Source: Comamonadaceae bacterium (GTDB lineage Bacteria; Pseudomonadota; Gammaproteobacteria; Burkholderiales; Burkholderiaceae_C). From it: a DNA stretch of 5,239 nt. The DNA is taken from assembly GCA_947454695.1 (NCBI GenBank), contig CANGMW010000194.1:1-5239 (forward strand), read 5' to 3'. Shown in pieces: positions 1-4,850 of this stretch. Position 1 is the stretch's first letter. Each line of letters starts with the position of its first letter. A model generated the notes under the pieces. That model was given only the letters and a program-made list of their open reading frames with translations. It was not told the origin of the DNA and ran no database searches. The translations under genes and the position numbers were made by a program.

Positions 1-612
1 CTGGTGACGGTGCTGGTGCCGTTTGGCATGCAGTTCAGCGGTTTGCATGGGCTGGACTTGCTCAACACCGGCGCACGCGAGGTGAGCGTCACCGGCTTAG
101 CCGTGCTGGGCGTGACGACCATGCTCGGTGCCTGGGTGATGGACCGGCTGGGCCGCGCCAACCCGTGGTTCCTCGGGGCTTTGCTGGTGTCCATGGGCTT
201 TGCCATGGCGGGCGTGGAATTAACCGCGATCCCCAAGCCGCTGTCCAATGCGGCGCAGTTGTTGATCGGGGTGAGTTTGGGTGTGCGCTTCACACCGGCT
301 TTTGTGCACACCGCGCCGCGCTGGCTGGCCACCGTGGCTGCGGGTACGGGGGTGATGATCGCTCTGTGTGTGGGCTTCGGGCTGCTGGTGGCCTGGGCCA
401 CAAACTTGCACCCCGCCACCATGGTGCTGGCCACGGCACCGGGCGGTATTGCGGAGATGTCGATCACCGCCAAGGTGTTGCAACTGGGCGCGCCGGTGGT
501 CACCGCGTTTCAGGTGTGCCGGCTCATGGCGGTGCTGCTCATCGTGCAGCCGATTCACACTTGTTTGTACGCGGGTAAAGATGGCGGCCATCCCGCCGTG
601 CGGGAAATTTAA
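1..612 (+). CDS. AbrB family membrane protein, C-terminal part (5' end outside window)
   Basis: Integral inner-membrane protein of the AbrB family (Pfam AbrB, also called the AbrB duplication family). Some database entries misleadingly label it 'putative ammonia monooxygenase'; its transport substrate is not established. The frame is open from the first base, so the start lies upstream; the GTG at position 4 is not a credible start. About 203 residues are visible. Counting from that GTG codon, hydrophobic segments lie near residues 25-47, 53-73, 107-133 and 141-185. The motif NPWFLGALL near 53 opens the second internal repeat, and ATAPGGIAEM near 144-153 is the family's signature loop. Family members are usually about 350-370 residues in two repeats, so what remains is roughly the second half. 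It ends at TAA 610-612, convergent with the DUF3567 gene. The family call is firm; any specific role is unknown. Confidence 0.85.
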   Translation: MVTVLVPFGMQFSGLHGLDLLNTGAREVSVTGLAVLGVTTMLGAWVMDRLGRANPWFLGALLVSMGFAMAGVELTAIPKPLSNAAQLLIGVSLGVRFTPAFVHTAPRWLATVAAGTGVMIALCVGFGLLVAWATNLHPATMVLATAPGGIAEMSITAKVLQLGAPVVTAFQVCRLMAVLLIVQPIHTCLYAGKDGGHPAVREI

Positions 613-633
613 ATCGGCCAGTTATTTGGAGAG

Positions 634-651
634 GCGCTGGGTGATCAGCGC
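634..651. terminator. Short inverted repeat between convergent genes, possible weak terminator
   Basis: A perfect 6-bp stem (GCGCTG 634-639, CAGCGC 646-651) encloses a 6-base loop, in the 51-bp gap between two convergent stop codons. The position suits a bidirectional terminator. Neither side carries a run of T, so intrinsic termination would be weak; it may be a chance GC-rich hairpin. Confidence 0.3.
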
Positions 652-663
652 GGGTCTAAGTGC

Positions 664-957
664 TCAGTGCACCGACCTGGGCGTGTGGGCCAACACCGCA
701 AACTGCGCCAGCGTGTCTTCCACTTCTTCTTGCGTGGGCGTGGTTTGTTGCCAGGCGGTGACGCGCTGCTGGAACAGTTCGGCCCAGGAGCCGTCCAGGT
801 AAATTTCTTTGCCGGTTTGTTTGTCCACGATCTCAAAGCCATGGCGCATCAGCACCGGCTTTTGGCTGTTGACCACGAGCGTGCCATCGGCCTGCACGTC
901 GGCGTTGGCCAGCATGTGGGTGACCGAGTAAGACTCCGAGTCGTAAAGCGTGTGCAT
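664..957 (-). CDS. DUF3567 family protein
   Basis: Small soluble protein of 97 residues of unknown function, matching the DUF3567 family, which I know only from Betaproteobacteria. The recognisable core is GFEIVDKQTGKEIYLDG at about residues 40-56, followed by a helical, acidic C-terminal segment (EEVEDTLAQF) as in family members. The N-terminus MHTLYDSESY matches the usual family start (M-x-x-(I/L)-Y-(D/N)-S). I therefore choose ATG at 955-957 rather than the in-frame ATG 60 bases upstream at 1017. An AAGGA ribosome-binding sequence sits about 10 nt before the chosen ATG. There are no Cys residues, signal peptide or membrane segment. The gene follows the DUF3108 gene on the same strand after a 74-bp gap with an inverted repeat, so it may be a separate transcript. 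No function can be assigned. Confidence 0.88.
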   Translation of the reverse strand: MHTLYDSESYSVTHMLANADVQADGTLVVNSQKPVLMRHGFEIVDKQTGKEIYLDGSWAELFQQRVTAWQQTTPTQEEVEDTLAQFAVLAHTPRSVH

Positions 958-967
958 GGAAAAATTA

Positions 968-972
968 TCCTT
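968..972 (-). promoter_or_regulatory. Ribosome-binding site of the DUF3567 gene
   Basis: AAGGA on the minus strand lies 10 nt before the ATG at 957. It supports that start over the longer alternative at 1017, whose extra 20 residues do not resemble the family. Confidence 0.6.
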
Positions 973-998
973 GAATCCGTCAAGCCTTGCACATGGTG

Positions 999-1017
999 TT
1001 GAAACTACACGTTTCAA
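999..1017. promoter_or_regulatory. Perfect 7-bp inverted repeat between the DUF3108 and DUF3567 genes
   Basis: TTGAAAC (999-1005) and GTTTCAA (1011-1017) are perfect inverted arms around a 5-base centre, in the 74-bp gap between two minus-strand genes. It could be a protein-binding site upstream of the DUF3567 gene or a hairpin ending the IclR-DUF3108 transcript. No T-run follows it on the minus strand, which argues against a strong intrinsic terminator. The role is unresolved. Confidence 0.4.
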
Positions 1018-1031
1018 GGTCAGGGTTTTTC

Positions 1032-2027
1032 TCAGGGTGCACCTGGGGCTTCCAGGCTACTGAACACCTGCTCCACCGTGTCGCCATTCATCTGCGCCCA
1101 GCGCATGCGCGCCGGCAGGTAGGACAGCGCGGGCGCAAGCCACAGGGTCAGGTGCACATCAAAATTTTTCTGCGGTGCGCGGGTGAGCTTGATGCTGGGC
1201 AAGTCGCCCAAAGGGGTAGGTACGGTCTCGGCCTCTTCCACCTTGAACAGCCAGACATCGGCCTCGCGCGCACTGGCGATTTGCAAGGCCAGGGTGTTGC
1301 CGGGCGCAAAGCGTGCGGGCTCGGCCTTGGCCCAGGCGGCGAGCTGCACCACCATGCTGAGCTGGTCTTGCGCATCGGCTTGCAGCAGTGCATCGGGCGT
1401 GTTGGCGCTGAAGCTGATGCGTTGCTGATCGCGCTGAAAATGCGCGGCCACTTCGCTGCGCAATTTGTCGGCAAAGCGCAGCGGCCAGAGGCCCTGCGGC
1501 GTGATCAAGCCTTGGCTGCTTTGCACGCGCGGCCCAAGTAGCTGCGCGCCACTGGTGAGTTGCGCCTCATAGCGCTGGCCGTCGTGCTGCCACAGCAGGC
1601 TGGCCTGGCTGTCGTAGGTGAGCATGCGCACTTGACCATGCACGGCGTAATTCAGCCGCATTGACTCTGGCAATGCCAGCGTCAGCGGGGCCGCGCTGCT
1701 GGGTGAATTAGACGGCTTGGGCATGCTCGCGCGGGCGCCGTTGGCCGTGCTGTCGGCGCTGTTATTGGCGCGGACGGGCGGCGCATGGGTGCGCGAGGCT
1801 GCCGCGGCTTGTGATGCCGCAGCGGCCTCTGCGCTGGTGGGCGCAGCGGGACTTGCAGTGCTGAGTGGCAGGGTGCGCACGCTGAAGCGGTGAACAGCCG
1901 GGGATGGCATCGTCAGGTGCAAGGCCGTGCCGCGTAAGAGCCACAGGTGCGCGAGCAACACGGCCAGGCCCAGCAGCAGCAAAGGCTTGAGGGGCACCGT
2001 CTGCACGGGTGTGCTGTGCGCGCGCAT
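1032..2027 (-). CDS. DUF3108 domain protein, membrane-anchored
   Basis: Protein of 331 residues whose C-terminal two thirds match the DUF3108 family (function unknown, predicted envelope protein). Residues about 14-32 form one hydrophobic segment after a short basic N-terminus, which reads as a signal anchor or uncleaved signal peptide, placing the rest in the periplasm. Residues about 57-115 are a low-complexity Ala/Ser/Pro/Thr linker. The folded domain runs from about 120 to 325 and is rich in alternating beta-strand patterns, with landmarks GLWPLRFADK (179-188) and LPARMRW (304-310). ATG 2025-2027 lies only 2 nt after the IclR stop codon and lacks a clear Shine-Dalgarno sequence, so translation is probably coupled to the upstream gene. 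A later start would remove the membrane segment. The family call is good; the biological role is unknown. Confidence 0.85.
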   Translation of the reverse strand: MRAHSTPVQTVPLKPLLLLGLAVLLAHLWLLRGTALHLTMPSPAVHRFSVRTLPLSTASPAAPTSAEAAAASQAAAASRTHAPPVRANNSADSTANGARASMPKPSNSPSSAAPLTLALPESMRLNYAVHGQVRMLTYDSQASLLWQHDGQRYEAQLTSGAQLLGPRVQSSQGLITPQGLWPLRFADKLRSEVAAHFQRDQQRISFSANTPDALLQADAQDQLSMVVQLAAWAKAEPARFAPGNTLALQIASAREADVWLFKVEEAETVPTPLGDLPSIKLTRAPQKNFDVHLTLWLAPALSYLPARMRWAQMNGDTVEQVFSSLEAPGAP

Positions 2028-2029
2028 GC

Positions 2030-2806
2030 TCAGGCGGGATGGCCCAGGTCGCGGGAGAGTTGTGCGGCGGCTTCGCGCAAGGTGGTGGCGACCTGGCCGT
2101 CCCAGTCGGCGTCCAGAGTGGCCGCCGAGCCCAACGTCACGATACCGAGCACCATGTGGCCATCAAAGTCGAACACCGGCGCGCAAAACCCGACCACGCC
2201 GGGCAAGAGGTGATCGACCACCCGCGCCAGACCGTGGTCATGAACTTCTTTGAGCATCGCGTTGAGCTCGGCGGGGGTTTGCGGCAAGTCGGTGCGTTGG
2301 AGTGCGCGAGCCCGCGCCAGTTCTTCGCGCAGCAAAGGCGCGATCGCGTCGCGCGACACATGCGCGGCAAAGCAGCGGCCGGTCGCCGAGGAGAGCAAGG
2401 GCATCACGTCGCCCAGGCGCAGGTTCACCGTCACGGACAGCGGCGACTCTTCCCAGTGCACGATGGTGGGGCCGTGGTTGCCCCACACCGCCAGCGCCAG
2501 GGTGTGGCCAATGTCGGCCATGAGCGCGGGCACGCGCTCGCGCGCGCGCTTCACCGCGTCCATGCGGGTGATGGCGGTCAGCCCCAGTTTGAGCACCGCT
2601 GGCCCCAGGTCGTAGCGGGCGCTGCTGTCTTGCACCACCAGGCCCAGGCGCTGAAAGCTCACCAGATAGCGGTGCGCTTTGGCCGCGCTCATGGCGGCTG
2701 CGGCCGCGAGGTCGCGCAGCATCAAAGGGCCTTTGGCATGGGCCAAGGTGTCCAGCAGCGCAAAGCCGACTTCGACCGACTGAATGCCTGCACGCGCTTT
2801 GTTCAT
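2030..2806 (-). CDS. IclR family transcriptional regulator
   Basis: DNA-binding regulator of 258 residues, the normal length for the family. It has an N-terminal winged helix-turn-helix (about 8-68; GIQSVEVGFALLD opening, HTH around 27-50 with SAAKAHRYL in the recognition helix, then RYDLGP). A C-terminal effector-binding IclR domain (about 80-250) contains the LGDVMPLLSSATGR stretch (131-144) and VVGFCAPVFD (204-213). I choose ATG at 2804-2806 because GGAA lies about 9 nt upstream and the protein then opens like family members. A TTG start 15 bases upstream is possible but has no properly spaced ribosome-binding site. The gene is divergent from the FAH-family hydrolase across an 81-bp spacer with a palindrome, the usual arrangement for an IclR protein controlling its neighbour and itself. 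The DUF3108 gene follows after 2 nt. The effector is unknown but could be an aromatic-catabolism intermediate. Confidence 0.92.
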   Translation of the reverse strand: MNKARAGIQSVEVGFALLDTLAHAKGPLMLRDLAAAAAMSAAKAHRYLVSFQRLGLVVQDSSARYDLGPAVLKLGLTAITRMDAVKRARERVPALMADIGHTLALAVWGNHGPTIVHWEESPLSVTVNLRLGDVMPLLSSATGRCFAAHVSRDAIAPLLREELARARALQRTDLPQTPAELNAMLKEVHDHGLARVVDHLLPGVVGFCAPVFDFDGHMVLGIVTLGSAATLDADWDGQVATTLREAAAQLSRDLGHPA

Positions 2807-2832
2807 GGGCTGGGGTTCCAATCTCTTTTAGG

Positions 2833-2844
2833 TAAACTAGTTTA
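2833..2844. promoter_or_regulatory. Perfect 12-bp palindrome, candidate IclR operator
   Basis: TAAACTAGTTTA is a perfect palindrome. Adding two bases each side, the outermost pair (G 2831, C 2846) also matches, giving 14 of 16 symmetric positions. It lies in an AT-rich pocket inside GC-rich DNA, midway in the spacer between the divergent IclR and FAH genes. A TTGATA hexamer (minus strand, 2848-2843) overlaps its edge and could be a -35 element of the IclR gene, but the matching -10 is poor. That IclR binds here is inferred from position and symmetry. Confidence 0.55.
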
Positions 2845-2869
2845 TCAATACGAAATTCACAGACTCTTC

Positions 2870-2875
2870 GAGAGG
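2870..2875 (+). promoter_or_regulatory. Ribosome-binding site of the FAH-family gene
   Basis: GAGAGG lies 12 nt before ATG 2888. The frame is open far upstream, antisense to the IclR gene, so this site and the family-typical N-terminus MKLASYKDGSRDG fix the start at 2888. Confidence 0.5.
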
Positions 2876-2887
2876 CGTTCCCCCATC

Positions 2888-3907
2888 ATGAAACTTGCAA
2901 GCTACAAAGACGGTTCCCGCGACGGCCAGCTGGTCGTGGTCTCGCGCGATCTGAGCCTGGCCCATTACGCCACCGGCGTGGCCGACCACCTGCAGCAGGT
3001 GCTGGATGATTGGAATTTCATGTCGCCGCAGCTGCAGGACATTTACGACACCCTCAACGCCGGCAAAGCGCGCCACGCCTTCCCGTTTGACCCGCGCATG
3101 TGCATGGCGCCGCTGCCCCGCGCTTACCAGTGGGCTGACGGCTCGGCCTACATCAACCATGTGGAGCTGGTGCGCCTGGCGCGTCACTCCGAGGTGCCGG
3201 CCAACTATTACACCGAGCCTCTGATGTACCAGGGCGGCAGCGATGATTTTCTGGGTGCTTGCGACAACGTGGTGTGCGTGAGCGAGGACCATGGCATCGA
3301 CTTCGAGGCCGAGATCACGGTGGTCACCGGCGATGTGCCCATGGGCTGCACGCCCGAGCAGGCGCTGGACGGCATCCGTCTGGTGATGCTGGCCAATGAT
3401 GTGAGCTTGCGTCACCTCATTCCTGACGAGCTGGCCAAGAGCTTTGGCTTTTTGCAAAGCAAGCCGGCCACCGCGTTCAGCCCGGTGGCAGTGACCTTGG
3501 ACGAGTTGGGCGAGGCCTGGGACAACGGTCGCTTGCACCTCACCGTGCAAAGCGCCTGGAATGGGCGCACCGTGGGCATGTGCGATGCCGGTGAAGAGAT
3601 GACCTTTCACTTCGGCCAGCTCATCGCGCACCTGTGCAAGACGCGCAATGTGCGCGCGGGCTCCATCATCGGCTCGGGCACGGTGAGCAACCGCGCCACC
3701 GAAGTCAACGGCAAGAAGGAATGGGTCAAGGGCTACAGCTGCATTGCTGAGAAGCGCGCGATTGAAACCATTCTGGACGGCAAGCCCAGCACCGACTACA
3801 TGAAGTTCGGCGACACCATCCGCATCGAGGCCAAGGGCCGCGACGGCCAGTCCGTCTTCGGCGCCATTGACCAGACCATGGTCAAGCTGGGCAAGCCGGG
3901 CAAATAA
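2888..3907 (+). CDS. Fumarylacetoacetate hydrolase (FAH) family protein
   Basis: Cytoplasmic enzyme of 339 residues in the FAH superfamily, which hydrolyses C-C bonds of acylpyruvates and related diketo acids using a divalent metal. The N-terminal region (about 1-80: MKLASYKDGSRDGQLVVVSRD, then FPFDP and PLPRAYQWADGSAYINH) matches the FAA_hydrolase N_2-type domain. The catalytic domain follows. Metal ligands are visible as E140 and E142 in DFEAEI and D171 in LANDVSLR. K192 in QSKPATAFSP fits the catalytic-site lysine, and the GSGTVSN loop near the C-terminus matches the GTIS-type substrate loop of FAH. The divergent IclR gene suggests inducible catabolism, for example of an aromatic ring-cleavage product. 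Fumarylacetoacetate is one candidate, but no homogentisate or maleylacetoacetate gene is in view, so I give no gene symbol. Domain family is near certain, substrate open. Confidence 0.93.
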   Translation: MKLASYKDGSRDGQLVVVSRDLSLAHYATGVADHLQQVLDDWNFMSPQLQDIYDTLNAGKARHAFPFDPRMCMAPLPRAYQWADGSAYINHVELVRLARHSEVPANYYTEPLMYQGGSDDFLGACDNVVCVSEDHGIDFEAEITVVTGDVPMGCTPEQALDGIRLVMLANDVSLRHLIPDELAKSFGFLQSKPATAFSPVAVTLDELGEAWDNGRLHLTVQSAWNGRTVGMCDAGEEMTFHFGQLIAHLCKTRNVRAGSIIGSGTVSNRATEVNGKKEWVKGYSCIAEKRAIETILDGKPSTDYMKFGDTIRIEAKGRDGQSVFGAIDQTMVKLGKPGK

Positions 3908-3910
3908 GCC

Positions 3911-3939
3911 GCTGCATTCAAGCAGCCGCGCTTTAGCGC
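3911..3939. terminator. Two small hairpins between convergent genes, possible weak terminator
   Basis: After the FAH stop codon, GCTGC (3911-3915) pairs with GCAGC (3922-3926) across a 6-base loop, followed at once by GCGC (3928-3931), TTTA, GCGC (3936-3939). The second hairpin contains the stop codon of the convergent minus-strand gene. There is no T-run, so only a weak bidirectional terminator role is supported. Confidence 0.3.
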
Positions 3940-4301
3940 AAGGGCGCGCTACCCAGCATCTTGTCGACGCGCAAAAAATACTGCTTGGCCATGGCCACCA
4001 GCTGCGGGTCGGTCGGGTGGTCGGATGCAATCACCGCCACGATGGCCTGGCTCACCGCTTTGTCATGGTGGGCGCAGTGGTCGCGGAATTCATCTTTGGC
4101 ATTGGCCGGGCCGGTGACCAGAATTTCATGCACGCCGATCAGTGCCTGCGCCACGCTATGGAAATAAGTGGCATCCGGACCAGCGGCTTTGGCATGCGTG
4201 TGGCGTGACTTGATGCGCTCAGACTGCACATGCGCCTTGTCAAACATGATGACATGGGCTTGGTTGTGGTCGATCCAGACGATGGCGTGTTGGGTACTCA
4301 T
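3933..4301 (-). CDS. eRF1-like 'translational machinery protein' family protein
   Basis: Small soluble protein of 122 residues resembling the group usually annotated 'translational machinery protein', related to eRF1/pelota-type domains. The biochemical role is not established. Visible features are an opening beta-strand AIVWIDHNQAHVIMF (6-20), a His-rich stretch (34-49, ending TYFHSV), the conserved loop EILVTGPANAKDEF (59-72), and a C-terminal DHPTDPQLVAMAKQYF (94-109), which are the landmarks I recognise from this family. No membrane segment or signal peptide is present. Its ATG overlaps the TGA of the upstream DksA-like gene by the ATGA arrangement (4298-4301), so translation is very probably coupled. 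The pair may act together in stress or ribosome-related physiology, which is inference. The stop codon lies 25 bases from the convergent FAH stop. Confidence 0.82.
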   Translation of the reverse strand: MSTQHAIVWIDHNQAHVIMFDKAHVQSERIKSRHTHAKAAGPDATYFHSVAQALIGVHEILVTGPANAKDEFRDHCAHHDKAVSQAIVAVIASDHPTDPQLVAMAKQYFLRVDKMLGSAPLR

Positions 4302-4657
4302 GATTGGCTTTCTTTTTGGGTTTGGCAGGCCAGGCAGCGTGCGACTTGCGGGGTGGCTTGCAAACGGGGCAGGGCGATGGGCTCAGAGCAGTCCACGCAT
4401 TGGCCGTAGCTGCCGGTGTCTAAGCGTTGCAACGCGGCGTCGAGTTCGGCGACTTCCGAAAGTTCGCGTTCGTCCAGCGCAAATTCCAGATCGCGCTCGG
4501 TGTTGACCTGCGCGGGCGAATCCTCCGCGTGTTGGAAATGGGCCGCCGCTTCGGCGCGCCCCACCACGCCACCGCGCTGCTGGGCCAATTGCGTCAGTAA
4601 GCCGCTGCGCAGTTCCAAAATTTGACGGCGCAAACCGTCTTGAAGTTGTTTATCCAT
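4298..4657 (-). CDS. TraR/DksA family zinc-finger protein
   Basis: Protein of 119 residues with the layout of short DksA-like factors, which bind RNA polymerase through its secondary channel and alter initiation. Residues about 1-80 are predicted helical (antiparallel coiled coil with tip near 43-50). The C-terminal zinc finger has all four cysteines, C87-x2-C90 and C108-x2-C111, framed by the family phrases LDTGSYGQCVDC and LPRLQATPQVARC. The tip reads HAEDSPAQ, so only one of the two aspartates of the E. coli DksA DxxDxA motif is obviously kept; it may act differently from DksA. I choose ATG 4655-4657 (AGAAAG about 6 nt upstream). An in-frame ATG at 4729 would add 24 residues unlike the family and would fall inside a putative FNR-type box. 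It is coupled to the downstream eRF1-like gene by a 4-base overlap. Confidence 0.9.
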   Translation of the reverse strand: MDKQLQDGLRRQILELRSGLLTQLAQQRGGVVGRAEAAAHFQHAEDSPAQVNTERDLEFALDERELSEVAELDAALQRLDTGSYGQCVDCSEPIALPRLQATPQVARCLACQTQKESQS

Positions 4658-4694
4658 AAGATGCTTTCTAGGTGCTTGCCAAAGTGTCAGCTTC

Positions 4695-4700
4695 ATCTTC
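4695..4700 (-). promoter_or_regulatory. Possible weak -10 element of the DksA-like operon
   Basis: GAAGAT on the minus strand matches TATAAT at three of six positions, including the important second A and final T. It lies where a -10 would fall if the FNR-type box at 4723-4736 is centred at -41.5. A poor -10 is common at activator-dependent promoters, but the match alone is weak. Confidence 0.25.
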
Positions 4701-4722
4701 TGCCGGATTGCCTGAACGGTCT

Positions 4723-4736
4723 TTGACATGTATCAA
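4723..4736. promoter_or_regulatory. Near-consensus FNR/ANR-type box
   Basis: The plus strand reads TTGAC-ATGT-ATCAA (minus strand TTGAT-ACAT-GTCAA), matching 9 of 10 defined positions of the FNR/ANR consensus TTGAT-N4-ATCAA. Its centre is about 72 nt upstream of the DksA-like ATG on the minus strand and about 121 nt upstream of the crotonase ATG on the plus strand. The first distance suits a class II activator site with a roughly 30-nt leader. Assignment to an oxygen-sensing FNR/ANR protein, rather than another CRP/FNR member, is inference. Confidence 0.5.
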
Positions 4737-4840
4737 GTCTTTCAGGGACGCGACAAAACGGGGAGAATCCGCAACCAGACCGCATCAATCGACCAGCGCA
4801 CCGCTGCCGACCTCCCGCACCAGACCCTCGCAACCTTTTA

Positions 4841-4845
4841 GGAGA
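4841..4845 (+). promoter_or_regulatory. Ribosome-binding site of the crotonase gene
   Basis: GGAGA, part of TAGGAGAA, lies 5 nt before ATG 4851 and is the strongest Shine-Dalgarno sequence in the window; it fixes the start codon. Confidence 0.75.
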
Positions 4846-4850
4846 ACCCC

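Larger units (their letters stand above)
4658..4850. other. Divergent intergenic region between the DksA-like and crotonase genes
   Basis: This 193-bp spacer is the longest gap without a gene in the window. It holds the FNR-type box, a possible -10 for the minus-strand operon, and the crotonase ribosome-binding site. The plus strand contains a perfect TTGACA (4723-4728) within the box but no acceptable -10 at 16-18 bp, so I do not place a crotonase promoter. I see no small ORF, RNA gene or riboswitch-like structure in it. Confidence 0.6.

Noticed and set aside
958..1017. A 20-residue N-terminal extension of the DUF3567 protein from ATG 1017
   Set aside because: The family begins at the MHTLYDSES-type sequence, an AAGGA site precedes the inner ATG, and the extension overlaps the inverted repeat.
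987..1541. A 184-residue plus-strand frame opposite the DUF3108 gene
   Set aside because: It is antisense to a well-supported gene, with no domain signature and no convincing ribosome-binding site.
2009..2887. A plus-strand frame open upstream of the FAH gene, giving an apparent 632-residue fusion protein
   Set aside because: The upstream part is exactly antisense to the IclR gene, resembles no family, and is Arg/His/Gln-rich as expected from a GC-rich shadow. The FAH family N-terminus begins at ATG 2888 with a ribosome-binding site.
2837..4030. A 397-residue minus-strand open frame opposite the FAH gene
   Set aside because: It covers the FAH gene in antisense and runs into the eRF1-like gene in another frame. 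Its composition (Ala/His/Val-rich) and lack of any recognisable motif fit a GC-driven shadow.
4723..4728. A perfect TTGACA -35 hexamer on the plus strand for the crotonase gene
   Set aside because: No acceptable -10 lies 16-18 bp downstream (the sequence there is GGGACG-like). The hexamer is explained by the FNR-type palindrome.
4658..4729. A longer N-terminus for the DksA-like protein starting at ATG 4729
   Set aside because: The extra 24 residues do not resemble the family, and the start codon would lie inside the FNR-type box. ATG 4657 has a spaced purine-rich site.
4794..4806. A CAGCG-CAC-CGCTG hairpin in the crotonase leader
   Set aside because: A 5-bp GC stem with a 3-base loop is expected often by chance in DNA of this composition, and nothing nearby suggests a regulatory RNA.
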